DNA of 64,000 nucleotides from Arsenicicoccus bolidensis DSM 15745 (GCF_000426385.1 NZ_AUFG01000004.1:111163-175162); one strand, 5' to 3'. Positions 46,612 through 58,280 are shown, numbered from the stretch's first letter. The notes: generated from the letters alone by a model not told the origin. Made by a program: numbers and translations.

Positions 46612-47673
46612 TCACTCGACCAGGACGCGCCCCAGGTCATAGCTCGGCGCCCGGCTGACCTGCGCCAACGTGCACGACATCGGCTCGCGGTCGGGGCGCC
46701 AGCGCAGGAAGGTCACGGCGTGCCGGAAGCGCGACTTCTCGAGCTGGTCGAAGGCCACCTCCACGACGCGCTCCGGTCGCAGCGGCACGTAGGACACGTC
46801 CTTGGACGAGCTGAACCGCGACCGGTCCGTCTCGGCGGCGACCACGGAGCCGTCCTCCTCGCGCAGGACGTACGGCTCGAGCTCGTCGACCAGCTCGAGG
46901 CGTCGCGCGGCCGTGAACGCCGCGATGCCACCGACGTTGACGATCCGGCCGCCCTCGTCCACGAGCCCGAGCAGCAGCGACCCGACGCCCTGACCGCTCT
47001 TGTGCACCCGGTAGCCCACGACGACCGCCTCGGCCGTCCGCTTGTGCTTGATCTTGAGCATGGTGCGCTTCCCCTGCTCGTAGGTCCCCTCCAGCGGCTT
47101 GGCGACCACCCCGTCCAGCCCCGCCCCCTCGAAGTCCTCGAACCACGTCCGCGCCAGCCCGGGGTCGTCCGTGACCCGGGTCAGGTGGATGCCGGACGCG
47201 GGTGAGACGTCCTCCAGCAGCGACTCCAGGGCCGCGCGGCGCTCGCGGAAGGGCCGCCCCATGAGGTCCTCGTCGTCGGCGGCCAGCAGGTCGAAGCAGA
47301 TCAGCTCGGCGGGCGTCTCCTGCGACAGCTTGGTGACGCGGGAGACGGCCGGGTGGATCCGCTGCGAGAGCAGGTCCCAGTCGAGATGCTCGGCGCCGGC
47401 CTCGCCCGCGCGCACCACGATCTCGGCGTCGACCACGCAGCGCACCGGGAGGTGCTCGCGCACGCGCTCGACGACCTCGGGGAAGTACCGCGTCAGCGGC
47501 TTGGACCCCCGGCTCGCCAGCTCGATCTCGTCGCCGTCGCGGATCACGATGCAGCGGAAGCCGTCCCACTTGGGCTCGTAGGACAGCCCGCCCGGGACGG
47601 AGTCCGCGGCCGGGACCGTCGGGACGGCCTTGGCCAGCATGGGGGAGACCGGGGTGGCGATCGGCAGCGTCAT
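46612..47673 (-). CDS. ligC: ATP-dependent DNA ligase LigC
   Basis: A 353-residue ligase with the adenylated Lys in YEPKWDGFRCIV (KxDG, about residue 36), IELASRGSKPLTRYFPE, VVDAEIVV and GLDGVVAKPLEGTYEQGKR of the adenylation domain, then the OB-fold (KIKHKRTAEAVVVGYRVHK). It seals nicks; mycobacterial LigC works with Prim-PolC in base excision repair. The ATG at 47673 gives MTLPIATPVSPMLAKA, aligning with known LigC; CACAAT lies seven bases before it. An ATG at 47682 is in frame. Ku is not in the window. Confidence 0.93.
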   Translation of the reverse strand: MTLPIATPVSPMLAKAVPTVPAADSVPGGLSYEPKWDGFRCIVIRDGDEIELASRGSKPLTRYFPEVVERVREHLPVRCVVDAEIVVRAGEAGAEHLDWDLLSQRIHPAVSRVTKLSQETPAELICFDLLAADDEDLMGRPFRERRAALESLLEDVSPASGIHLTRVTDDPGLARTWFEDFEGAGLDGVVAKPLEGTYEQGKRTMLKIKHKRTAEAVVVGYRVHKSGQGVGSLLLGLVDEGGRIVNVGGIAAFTAARRLELVDELEPYVLREEDGSVVAAETDRSRFSSSKDVSYVPLRPERVVEVAFDQLEKSRFRHAVTFLRWRPDREPMSCTLAQVSRAPSYDLGRVLVE

Positions 47674-47767
47674 ACGGCCCATTGTGTCCCTCGCCCGAGG
47701 GCCGTATGCCGCGCCACGCTCGCGCCACCTGCCCCACCCGCACGCCCGCGGATGTCACGATGGACGG

Positions 47768-49003
47768 GTGAGCACGCGCGACAGGGCCGGGGGGCCCGCC
47801 GGGGTGCTGCGCGCGCACCCTCGGGCGGTCGCGGCAGCCGTGGCGGGCGGCGTCGTGGCGGCCGGAGCCGCGACGGGGTGGCTGAGCGCCGCGGTCTACC
47901 TCGCCAAGAAGGTCGTGACGCCGGAGCGCCGACGGCCCGACGACACCGAGGTGGTGGCCTTCGACGACCGCAGCGTCACGCTGAGCCGCACGGCCGAGAC
48001 GGTGATGCCCGGCAAGTACGGCCTGTTCCTCGACGGCGGGCAGTCGCACGTGAGGTTCGGCCGGATCCTGGCCGACCACCCCGGGCAGGGCACGATCACC
48101 CGGCGGCTGCACGGCGTCGACCTCGGGCGCCTGCGCACCGGACCGGCCCGGTTCCACTCCTACTACTACGCGCTCGGGCCGGAGCAGGCGCTCGGTCTGC
48201 CAACCCTCGACGTGGACGTCCCCAGCGAGATCGGTCCGCTGCCGTCCTGGTTGGTGCCCCCGCCCGACGGCCGCGTCGACTGCACCCGGTGGGCCGTCCT
48301 GGTGCACGGCCGTGGGGCGGGGCGCGAGGAGACCGTGCGCGGGGTCGCCGCGCTGCACCGCGCCGGTCTTACCTGCCTGACCCCGTCCTACCGCAACGAC
48401 CAGGTGGCGCCCGCCTCCAACGACGGGCTCTACGGCCTCGGGCTGTCCGAGTGGCGCGACGTGGACGCCGCCGTCGCCTACGCCCTGGAGCACGGCGCCC
48501 GCGACGTCGTGCTCGTGGGGTGGTCGATGGGCGGGGCGATCGTGCTGCAGACCCTCATCAACTCCACCCACGGGGACCGCATCTCGCAGGTCGTCCTGGA
48601 CGGGCCCGTGGTCGACTGGCCGGACGTCCTGCACCACCACGCGCGCGCGATGCGGGTCCCCGGCCAGCTCACCACGCTCAGCATGCGGCTGCTCGGCGTG
48701 CCGCCCGGCCGCCATCTCGTGGGGATCGAGTCGGTGATCGACCTGGCGGCGACCGACTTCGTGCGGCGGGCCGACGAGCTGCGGCACCCGATCCTGCTGA
48801 TCCACTCGCTCGACGACGAGTTCGTGCCCGCCCAGCGCTCGATCGACCTCGCGGCGGCGCGGCCCGACCTCGTCCAGCTCGAGACCTGGCAGGTCGCCCG
48901 GCACTGCAAGGAGTGGAACGTCGACCAGCAGCGGTGGGAGCGACTCGTCGAGGCCTTCGTGACCCAGGATGCCGCCCCACCTGCGCAAAGGGTGCAACCA
49001 TAG
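47768..49003 (+). CDS. Alpha/beta hydrolase with N-terminal membrane anchor
   Basis: A 411-residue protein. An N-terminal hydrophobic stretch (AVAAAVAGGVVAAGAATGWLS, about residues 17-37) suggests membrane anchoring. About 130 residues of beta-rich lead-in (RTAETVMPGKYGLFLDGG) precede the hydrolase core with VLVHGRGAGREETVRG, nucleophile elbow VGWSMGGA, acid HSLDDEF and base ARHCKEW. The substrate is unknown. The GTG at 47768 is the likely start. The ppk2 ATG follows the stop by six bases. Confidence 0.86.
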   Translation: MSTRDRAGGPAGVLRAHPRAVAAAVAGGVVAAGAATGWLSAAVYLAKKVVTPERRRPDDTEVVAFDDRSVTLSRTAETVMPGKYGLFLDGGQSHVRFGRILADHPGQGTITRRLHGVDLGRLRTGPARFHSYYYALGPEQALGLPTLDVDVPSEIGPLPSWLVPPPDGRVDCTRWAVLVHGRGAGREETVRGVAALHRAGLTCLTPSYRNDQVAPASNDGLYGLGLSEWRDVDAAVAYALEHGARDVVLVGWSMGGAIVLQTLINSTHGDRISQVVLDGPVVDWPDVLHHHARAMRVPGQLTTLSMRLLGVPPGRHLVGIESVIDLAATDFVRRADELRHPILLIHSLDDEFVPAQRSIDLAAARPDLVQLETWQVARHCKEWNVDQQRWERLVEAFVTQDAAPPAQRVQP

Positions 49004-49008
49004 GCCGC

Positions 49009-50268
49009 ATGGCAAAGACCTCCAAGAGCAAGAAGGCCGCCGATCGGGCCGACGAGGCCGTCGAGACCCTCGTCCGGGGCACCGGCACCGCCGCCGCCAC
49101 CTCGGACGCGGGGGACGCAGCGTCGGACGACGCCAAGCCCGGCACGGCGTCCAAGGGCACGGGCAAGGACAAGGACCAGGGCACGGCCGAGCAGGAGATC
49201 GCCAGGGACACGGCGAAGAAGTCCAAGAACGACAAGGGCAAGAAGGCCAAGGACGGCAAGGCCAAGGACGACAAGGCCAAGGACGACAAGGCGTCGAAGA
49301 AGTCCAAGGACGACGACAAGGGCAAGAAGGCCAAGGGTACGAGGGACAAGAAGGACAAGGGCGCGAAGCGCGAGGCCGCGCTGGACGGTGCCTCCTCGGC
49401 GGCGACCACCGGGTCGCTCGCCTTCGGTGACCCTGACTTCACCTTCAGCGAGACCCTGCGCGCCGAGCGGGGACTCGTGCTGGCCGACGTCGACACCCGG
49501 GCGACCCCGGGCTACGAGGGCGACAAGAAGTCGGCTGCGATGGACCTCGTCGAGGGTCAGACCGAGCTGTCCGACCTGCAGGAGCGCCTCTGGGCCAACG
49601 GCAAGGACGGCGACGGGCCGTCGGTCCTGCTGCTCGTGCAGGGCATGGACACCTCCGGCAAGGGCGGCATCATGCGCCACGTGGTGGGCGCCACCGACCC
49701 CGGCGGCGTCAAGTACACCGCGTTCAAGGCGCCCACGCCCGAGGAGCGCGCCCACGACTTCCTGTGGCGCATCGACCGGGCCCTGCCCGACCCGGGTCAG
49801 CTCGGGGTGTTCGACCGCTCGCAGTACGAGGACGTGCTGGTCGTGCGGGTCAACGAGCTCATTCCGCGCTCGGAGTGGATGCGGCGCTATGCCCAGATCA
49901 ACGCGTTCGAGCGGGCCGCCCTGGCGCGCGGCATCACCGTCGTCAAGGTGATGCTGCACATCTCCTCCGACGAGCAGAAGGCGCGGCTGGGGGAGCGGCT
50001 CGACCGGCCGGACAAGTACTACAAGTACAACCCCGGCGACATCGCCGAGCGCGCGCGCTGGGACGACTACATGGAGGCCTACCAGGCGGTGCTGGCCAAG
50101 ACGAGCACCAAGGGCGCTCCCTGGCACGTGGTTCCGGCGGACCGCAAGTGGTACGCCCGCCTCGCGGTCCAGCAGATCCTGCTCGAGCACCTGCGGGGTC
50201 TCGACCTCGAGTGGCCGGCGGCGACCTTCGACGTCGCGACCGAGCAGGAGCGCCTCGCCCAGACCTGA
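49009..50268 (+). CDS. ppk2: Polyphosphate kinase 2 with Lys/Asp-rich N-terminal tail
   Basis: PPK2 enzymes use polyphosphate to phosphorylate nucleotides, or the reverse. The kinase domain (about residues 145-419) has Walker A QGMDTSGKGG, FKAPTPEERAHDFLWR, Walker B GVFDRSQYEDVLV and WYARLAVQQILLEHL. The first 130 residues are a low-complexity tail of Lys, Asp, Ala and Gly with repeats such as KAKDDKAKDDKASKKSKDDDK. A Lys/Asp tail of this sort may bind polyphosphate or be polyphosphorylated. The ATG at 49009 is six bases after the hydrolase stop, suggesting an operon. Confidence 0.93.
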   Translation: MAKTSKSKKAADRADEAVETLVRGTGTAAATSDAGDAASDDAKPGTASKGTGKDKDQGTAEQEIARDTAKKSKNDKGKKAKDGKAKDDKAKDDKASKKSKDDDKGKKAKGTRDKKDKGAKREAALDGASSAATTGSLAFGDPDFTFSETLRAERGLVLADVDTRATPGYEGDKKSAAMDLVEGQTELSDLQERLWANGKDGDGPSVLLLVQGMDTSGKGGIMRHVVGATDPGGVKYTAFKAPTPEERAHDFLWRIDRALPDPGQLGVFDRSQYEDVLVVRVNELIPRSEWMRRYAQINAFERAALARGITVVKVMLHISSDEQKARLGERLDRPDKYYKYNPGDIAERARWDDYMEAYQAVLAKTSTKGAPWHVVPADRKWYARLAVQQILLEHLRGLDLEWPAATFDVATEQERLAQT

Positions 50269-50321
50269 TGCGCGCCGCGCCCGGCGCCCACGCCAGGTGC
50301 CGGGCGCTTCGGCATACGAAG

Positions 50322-50352
50322 GAGCCCGCCTCGTCCAGGACGAGGCGGGCTC
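50322..50352. terminator. Bidirectional terminator between ppk2 and glgX
   Basis: GAGCCCGCCTCGTCC (50322-50336) and GGACGAGGCGGGCTC (50338-50352) form a perfect inverted repeat with a one-base centre, followed by TCTCGT, between convergent genes. A second hairpin with CGCCCGGC and GCCGGGCG arms lies just before, at about 50278-50307. Confidence 0.85.
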
Positions 50353-50368
50353 TCTCGTGCGAGCTGCG

Positions 50369-52714
<2,346 letters not shown>

Positions 52715-52895
52715 GAAGGGGTCGTCCTCGTGGGAGTGGGGATGGAGATCGATCAACCCGCCACTTTACGCGGTCCGGGAGACCCCCCGGGGGATTGACC
52801 CTTGCGGCGAGATGACATCACGTCTCGACAACAGGCCCCACGCGCCCCTCGTGTCCCACCCGTCCCAGCCCCGGACCCGTCGTAGCGTCCACGAC

Positions 52896-53960
52896 ATGAC
52901 CCCTCGGACCGCCCTGCGGCACCTGCTCCAGCAGGTGCCCGGTGGCATGTCGGTCGCGCGCCTCGTGCGCGAGACCGTCCGGGTCTGCCTGCGCTACCGC
53001 GTGACCGGGCTCGCCTCCGAGGCGGGCTTCTTCGCCCTCCTCTCCCTACCCCCTCTGGTCCTCGGCCTGATCGGGGGACTGGGGTATGTCGGAGCGTGGG
53101 TCGGGCAGGGCACCGTCGACCAGGTGGTGGCCGGCCTCGCGGCCTACGCGCAGCGGTTCCTGACCGACGAGAGCGTGGGAGCCGTCATCGTCCCCACGAT
53201 CGACGAGGTGCTGCGGGGAGGCCGGATCGACCTGGTGTCGCTGGGCTTCGTCCTGTCCTTGTGGTCCGGGTCGCGGGCGCTCAACGTCTTCATCGACACC
53301 ATCTCGATCATGTACGGCCAGAGCGGGGTTCGCGGCATCGTCCGCACCCGCACCCTGTCCTTCACGATGTACTCGATCGCTGTCCTCGTCGGTGCGGTCG
53401 TGCTGCCGCTGGTCCTCCTGGGGCCCCTGGTCCTGTCGCGCGTCCTGCCCGGGCCGTTCGACGGCCTCGTCTACTGGACGCTCGTGACCGGTGCCGTCCT
53501 GTGGGCGGTGACCTCGCTCTACCACGTCGCCACGCCACGGCGCTCGCCCTGGCGCCGCGACCTGCCGGGGGCCGCCCTCACGGTGGTGCTCTGGGTGGTC
53601 GTGTCCTATGTCGTGCGGACCTGGCTGGGCGTGTCCATCGGTGGGACGTCCGTCTACGGCCCCTTGTCCGCACCCATCGTCCTGCTCGTCTGGCTCTACT
53701 TCCTCGCCATCGCCGTCCTGATCGGAGCCGCCATGAACGCCGCCGTCCGCCACCTGTGGCCCGTCCCCGACCGTCCCAGCGCCCGCGCGCGGGTGGTCGA
53801 GGCGGTGCGGACCGAGCTCGAGGTGCGCCGCGAGCCACGCCCGCGGACCTCGCCGTTCGGGCCCGTCATCGCCGGTCTCGTGGCCGACGCGCGGGGTGCT
53901 CAGGAATTGGACGTCCCGCGCCGGCATCGGTTAGTGTCGGTCAGCACGCACGGCGGGTGA
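52896..53960 (+). CDS. YihY/BrkB family membrane protein
   Basis: A 354-residue protein with six membrane helices. Family marks are EAGFFALLSLPPLVLGLIGGLGY near residue 49, SLWSGSRALNVFIDTI near residue 121 and LSAPIVLLVWLYFLAIAVLIGAAMNA near residue 255. The family was once annotated as ribonuclease BN, wrongly; its true role is unknown and it is probably a transporter or channel-like protein. TAGCGT ends seven bases before the ATG at 52896, so the mRNA is likely leaderless. The tRNA group follows. Confidence 0.92.
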   Translation: MTPRTALRHLLQQVPGGMSVARLVRETVRVCLRYRVTGLASEAGFFALLSLPPLVLGLIGGLGYVGAWVGQGTVDQVVAGLAAYAQRFLTDESVGAVIVPTIDEVLRGGRIDLVSLGFVLSLWSGSRALNVFIDTISIMYGQSGVRGIVRTRTLSFTMYSIAVLVGAVVLPLVLLGPLVLSRVLPGPFDGLVYWTLVTGAVLWAVTSLYHVATPRRSPWRRDLPGAALTVVLWVVVSYVVRTWLGVSIGGTSVYGPLSAPIVLLVWLYFLAIAVLIGAAMNAAVRHLWPVPDRPSARARVVEAVRTELEVRREPRPRTSPFGPVIAGLVADARGAQELDVPRRHRLVSVSTHGG

Positions 53961-54010
53961 AGTTGCACGCTTCGGATTCACCAAGATCCAGCGACCGCAC
54001 GGCACAGCAC

Positions 54011-54083
54011 GCGGACATAGCTCAGTTGGTAGAGCGCAACCTTGCCAAGGTTGAGGTCGCCGGTTCGAGCCCGGTTGTCCGCT
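54011..54083 (+). tRNA. tRNA-Gly (GCC)
   Basis: GCGGACA and TGTCCGC form the acceptor stem, with D arm AGCTCAGTTGGTAGAGC, anticodon loop TTGCCAA and T arm GCCGGTTCGAGCCCGGT. CCA is not encoded. An identical copy lies at 58345-58417. Confidence 0.97.
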
Positions 54084-54141
54084 CTGGGGGTCCTCGGACC
54101 TTCCGGTGATGCGTTTGTTAGCATGACGGATGCATCGGCAC

Positions 54142-54212
54142 GGTGGAGTGGCCGAGAGGCGAGGCAACGGCCTGCAAAGCCGTGTACACGGGTTCAAATC
54201 CCGTCTCCACCT
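54142..54212 (+). tRNA. tRNA-Cys (GCA)
   Basis: GGTGGAG and CTCCACC form the acceptor stem; the anticodon loop is CTGCAAA with GCA. The T arm is ACGGGTTCAAATCCCGT. It stands between tRNA-Gly and tRNA-Val, and unlike those it has no second copy in the window. Confidence 0.96.
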
Positions 54213-54213
54213 C

Positions 54214-54285
54214 GGGCGATTGGCGCAGCGGTAGCGCGCTTCCTTGACACGGAAGAGGTCACTGGTTCAAACCCAGTATCGCCCA
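54214..54285 (+). tRNA. tRNA-Val (GAC)
   Basis: GGGCGAT and ATCGCCC form the acceptor stem, anticodon loop TTGACAC with GAC, T arm ACTGGTTCAAACCCAGT. CCA follows in the DNA. It begins two bases after tRNA-Cys. An identical copy lies at 58455-58526. Confidence 0.96.
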
Positions 54286-54292
54286 CCACCTT

Positions 54293-54330
54293 CCAGCAGG
54301 CCCCGGACCACTCGGTCCGGGGCCTGCTGG
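54293..54330 (+). terminator. Terminator of the Gly-Cys-Val tRNA group
   Basis: A perfect 17-bp stem (CCAGCAGGCCCCGGACC with GGTCCGGGGCCTGCTGG) and a four-base loop, eight bases after tRNA-Val. Confidence 0.9.
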
Positions 54331-54345
54331 CGTGTGCGGGCCGGG

Positions 54346-56001
54346 ATGCGACCGGGTCCAGGCTCGCGTTGGTACGGTGACGGGACCTGGAACCACGACC
54401 TGAGCGACGGAGACACCCTGGACCCCACGGAGCGCCCCGAGCACCCGCGGCCGGCCGGTGCGGACCGGCTGCCTCGGTGGTTGCGCGCGTCCCCGGCGGA
54501 CCCGGAGCGACAGGCCCGGGTGTATGCCGGTCGCGCGCTGCTGGGAGTGCTGGTCGGCTGCGTGTGCGCGGTGCTCCTGCTGACCGCCATGTATCCCTCG
54601 CTGCGGTTCACCAACCAGCGTCCCGAGCGCACGACCGCCGCGCCGCCACCGCCCCCGTCCACGCGGGCCGCGCTGGCCCGGGCCGAGGCGGCTCCGGCGG
54701 CTGGCGTCCTCCGTACGCTCCTCGAGTCGGTGCCGGCGGGGATGCCGGCGGGTCTGGTCGACTCGTCGCCGGTGACGGGCACGGTGTCGCCGGCCGTCTC
54801 GCCCACCTGCGACACCCCCGTGTCGCCGGTGCTGTCCCGCTCGCGCACCTGGGCTCGTCCGCCCAGCCCGGGTGGGTTCGGGTCCGGCGTGACGGTGACG
54901 GCCACGGCATACGGCCCTGGAGCCGGTGCACCGGCGCTCGACGCCTTGCTCGTCGCCCGCCGCCAGTGCGTGGGGGAGGCGCGAGTCACGGCGGCCTCCG
55001 GGCTCGGCGTGCAGACGCTGCGGGCTTCTCAGACCAAGGGGGCGGTGGACACGCAGTCCGTGATGTTCCGCCGCGGGGACGTCGTGGTGTCCGTGTCGGG
55101 CACCGGCGTGCCCCTGCCGGAGGACGCGGCCGCCGACCTGGACCGGCGGCTGACCCAGCTGCTGACGCCGGTCTGCGTCGACCAGGACTCCACGACGGCC
55201 GACTTCGCGCGCTCGCCGCTGATCGCGCGGACCGCGTTCACGGGGCTGCAGGTGGCGCGCGGGGTGGACCTGCCGGGGCAGGGTTCGCCCCTGCCCGACC
55301 TGGTCTCGCCCCACGCCGGCACACCTCTGCCCGCCGCGGTCACCCCGACCCCGCCGCAGGCTCCCTACTGGCCCGAGCGGGCTCCCGACCCGGTGGTCAG
55401 CCCCACGGAGCCGCAGCCGCCGACGCCCTATCCGGTCCAGACGTCCTACCTCGCTCCGGCCCCGGACGAGCGCGGGCCGGGCTGCGGCTGGGCTTTCACG
55501 GGCACGACGGCCCCGACCTACGACGAGCGGGCGGCAGCGGCCACCCAGGAGCAGCGCCGGCAGGCGGCCGTGACCGCCATGCAGGCGGCCGTCGCGGCCT
55601 ACCCCGCCGCGGTGCAGGCCTACGAGCAGGCCTGGCAGCGCTACCAGGGCGAGGCGCAGGCCTACACCGACTACGCCGTCGCGGCGCAGCAGGTCGAGAG
55701 TGCGTGGGCCGCGATCCGGGCCCAGCAGGAGGCCTACCGGTTCGCGCTCGAGGGTTACCAGCAGGCCCTCGCCGCCTACGACGCGGAGAGCAGGCGCCGC
55801 CAGGATCTGGCAACGGCATACGCGTCGGCGGTCACCGCCTGCGCGACCGTCACGCCCCCTCCGTGGACCGATCCGGCGCAACCGTCGCCGACGGCACCCG
55901 GCTGCCCTCCGACCCGTGACCCGGTCCTCGACCTCCCGCCGCCCGCGTCGCCCACGTCACCGTCCCCGCCGCCCGACCCCCGTCCCACCCCGAGGCCCTG
56001 A
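54346..56001 (+). CDS. Exported Pro-rich protein with one membrane helix, unknown function
   Basis: I do not recognise this protein. From the ATG at 54346 (551 aa) it has a cytoplasmic N-terminus, one membrane helix (LLGVLVGCVCAVLLLTAMYP), a Pro/Ala linker, a domain of about 200 residues with four cysteines (CDTPVSP, RRQCVGEA, TPVCVDQ), a second Pro-rich linker, a long helical segment spaced by Tyr and Ala (AAVAAYPAAVQAYEQAWQRY region, about residues 410-490) and a Pro-rich end. The start is unsure: a TACGGT -10-like box at 54373-54378 favours a later start such as the TTG at 54481. It is followed two bases later by a class A PBP, so a wall role is likely. Confidence 0.72.
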   Translation: MRPGPGSRWYGDGTWNHDLSDGDTLDPTERPEHPRPAGADRLPRWLRASPADPERQARVYAGRALLGVLVGCVCAVLLLTAMYPSLRFTNQRPERTTAAPPPPPSTRAALARAEAAPAAGVLRTLLESVPAGMPAGLVDSSPVTGTVSPAVSPTCDTPVSPVLSRSRTWARPPSPGGFGSGVTVTATAYGPGAGAPALDALLVARRQCVGEARVTAASGLGVQTLRASQTKGAVDTQSVMFRRGDVVVSVSGTGVPLPEDAAADLDRRLTQLLTPVCVDQDSTTADFARSPLIARTAFTGLQVARGVDLPGQGSPLPDLVSPHAGTPLPAAVTPTPPQAPYWPERAPDPVVSPTEPQPPTPYPVQTSYLAPAPDERGPGCGWAFTGTTAPTYDERAAAATQEQRRQAAVTAMQAAVAAYPAAVQAYEQAWQRYQGEAQAYTDYAVAAQQVESAWAAIRAQQEAYRFALEGYQQALAAYDAESRRRQDLATAYASAVTACATVTPPPWTDPAQPSPTAPGCPPTRDPVLDLPPPASPTSPSPPPDPRPTPRP

Positions 56002-56003
56002 CG

Positions 56004-58280
56004 ATGACCATCCCGTATGACGACCGGCCTGGCGGCCGGCAGCCCGCCCCGCGGCGACGGACCCTCACGGCCTGGCTGGTGGGTCTCGCGACGGCCTCCG
56101 GCCTCGCCACCGCTGCCACCGTCGCGCCCGCCGTGATGATGACGGGGGCGGCGGCCAACAGCGTCGCGGACTACTGGGACGCGCTGCCGAGCACCCTGCC
56201 GATCGAGCCGGTCCCGCAGCGGTCCACGATCCTCGCGGCGGACGGCAGCACCATCGCCACGTTCTACTCCGAGAACCGCGTCGAGCTGCCGCTGGCGCAG
56301 ATCGCCCCCATCGCCCGTCGTGCCGTCGTGGCGGTCGAGGACGACCGCTTCTACGAGCACGGTGGTGTCGACCTGCGCGGCACCCTGCGAGCTCTGGTCA
56401 ACAACGCCGGCGACGGGGGGAGGCAGGGCGGGTCGACCCTGACGCAGCAGTACGTCAAGAACGTCCTGCTCAACAACGCCGAGACGGCGCAGGACCGGGC
56501 GCGGGCCACCGAGACGACGATCACGCGCAAGGCGCAGGAGGCCAAGCTCGCGGCCGCGCTCAACCGGTCCATGAGCAAGGACGACATCCTGCAGGGCTAC
56601 CTCAACATCGCCTACTACGGCGACGGGGCCTACGGCATCGGCACCGCCGCGCAGCACTTCTTCTCCGTCCCGGCGTCCAGGCTGACCCTCACCCAGGCCG
56701 CGCTCCTCGCCGGGCTGGTCCAGAACCCCTACGGCTACAACCCGATGGTGCACCCCGACCAGGCGATGAAGCGGCGCAACGTCGTGCTGGCGCGCATGCG
56801 CGACACGGGGGTCATCACGGCGCAGGAGGCGGCCCAGGCGCAGCGAGCACCGTTGGGGCTCAAGCCGTCCGAGGCCGCCAACGGCTGCACGGCCAGCCGC
56901 TACCCGTTCTACTGCCAGTGGGTGAGGGACTCGCTCGAGCGGGACACGACGTTCGGCGCCACCCCCGCGCAGCGCCGCCGGTTCATGAACTCCGGGCTGA
57001 CGATCCGGACCGCCCTGCAGCCGAAGCTCGCGGACCAGGCCCAGCGATCCGCCGACGAGGCGCTCGGGCGTGACAACCAGTTCGCCGCCAGCGTCGCGGT
57101 CGTGCAGCCGGGCACCGGGCACGTCGTGGCGTTCGCCCAGAACCGCTCGTTCGGGCTCGGGCAGGGCCGCACCAACCAGATCTACCCGGCGCTGACGGCC
57201 TTCCAGCCGGGGTCGACCTTCAAGCCCGTCACGTATGCCGCGGCGCTCGAGGGCGGCTTCCCCGTCAACGGCGTCCAGGACGCACCGGCGCGCTACCGCC
57301 CGGAGAAGCTCAGCTATCCGCCTGGGGGATACCGCAACTCGATGGCTGCCGACGCGGGCCGGCTCACGGCGGGACAGGCGCTCGCGCGCTCGTCCAACAC
57401 GTGGTTCGTCATGCTGGAGGAGAAGGTCGGCGTCCCCAAGGTCGTCCAGATGGCCAACCGGCTCGGCATGACGCTGCCCGCGGACAAGATAGGGGCGGAC
57501 GAGGGCTCCACGACGCTGGGCACCCACGACGCCTCACCGATCCAGGTGGCCTCGGTCTATGCGTCCTTCGCCGCGCACGGCAAGGTCTGCAAGCCGGTCG
57601 GGATCGTGTCGATCACCGGCGCGGACGGCAAGCCGCGCAAGGCACCCGACCCGCAGTGCCACCAGGAGATCCGGCCCGGCATCGCCGACGCCGTCACCGC
57701 CGGCCTCGCCGAGACGGTCGACGGGCCCGATCCCTACCGCACCGGCAAGCGCCTCTCGATCGGGCGCCCGGTCGCCGGCAAGACCGGGACCATGGACGGC
57801 AACGCGTCCGTCTGGTTCGCCGGCTACACGCCCCAGCTCGCGACCGCGGTGTGGGTCGGGGATCCCCGTGGAGGCCAGAAGTACCCCATCAACAGCGTGC
57901 GGCTCTACGGCCGCCGGATCGGCTCCGTCTTCGGCTCCACGGCGGCCGGACCGATCTGGCAGGACGCCATGCGGTCCATGCACGAGGGGCTCCCCGTCCA
58001 GGGCTTCGCGCCCGTCGGGCCGGCCGAGCTGGCCGGCACCCACGCCGTGATGCCCGACGTCCGGGGGCTCGGCCGCGACCAGGCCGTGCGCGTGCTGCAG
58101 GACTCGGGCTTCGACGTCACGCTGGCCCCGACGGCTGCGGGACCAGATCCGTTGCGCCCCAAGGATGTCGTGGCCGCGCAAACCCCAGCGCCCGGCACGG
58201 CGGTGGGTCTGTCCGGCAAGGCCACGATCACCCTCAGCGCCGGCTCCGACCTGACCGTTCGACTGCCCGACGTCCCGTAA
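56004..58280 (+). CDS. Class A penicillin-binding protein (PBP1A family) with PASTA domain
   Basis: A 758-residue bifunctional peptidoglycan synthase. After a membrane anchor (LTAWLVGLATASGLATAATVAP), the GT51 glycosyltransferase domain shows VEDDRFYEHGGVD and GGSTLTQQYVKN. The transpeptidase has SxxK in QPGSTFKPV, SxN in ARSSNTW and KTG in AGKTGTMDG. A C-terminal PASTA domain (MPDVRGLGRDQAVRVLQDSGFDV) follows. It polymerises and cross-links peptidoglycan outside the membrane. The gene starts two bases after the exported Pro-rich protein, so both are one operon. tRNA-Gly lies 64 bp downstream. Confidence 0.95.
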   Translation: MTIPYDDRPGGRQPAPRRRTLTAWLVGLATASGLATAATVAPAVMMTGAAANSVADYWDALPSTLPIEPVPQRSTILAADGSTIATFYSENRVELPLAQIAPIARRAVVAVEDDRFYEHGGVDLRGTLRALVNNAGDGGRQGGSTLTQQYVKNVLLNNAETAQDRARATETTITRKAQEAKLAAALNRSMSKDDILQGYLNIAYYGDGAYGIGTAAQHFFSVPASRLTLTQAALLAGLVQNPYGYNPMVHPDQAMKRRNVVLARMRDTGVITAQEAAQAQRAPLGLKPSEAANGCTASRYPFYCQWVRDSLERDTTFGATPAQRRRFMNSGLTIRTALQPKLADQAQRSADEALGRDNQFAASVAVVQPGTGHVVAFAQNRSFGLGQGRTNQIYPALTAFQPGSTFKPVTYAAALEGGFPVNGVQDAPARYRPEKLSYPPGGYRNSMAADAGRLTAGQALARSSNTWFVMLEEKVGVPKVVQMANRLGMTLPADKIGADEGSTTLGTHDASPIQVASVYASFAAHGKVCKPVGIVSITGADGKPRKAPDPQCHQEIRPGIADAVTAGLAETVDGPDPYRTGKRLSIGRPVAGKTGTMDGNASVWFAGYTPQLATAVWVGDPRGGQKYPINSVRLYGRRIGSVFGSTAAGPIWQDAMRSMHEGLPVQGFAPVGPAELAGTHAVMPDVRGLGRDQAVRVLQDSGFDVTLAPTAAGPDPLRPKDVVAAQTPAPGTAVGLSGKATITLSAGSDLTVRLPDVP

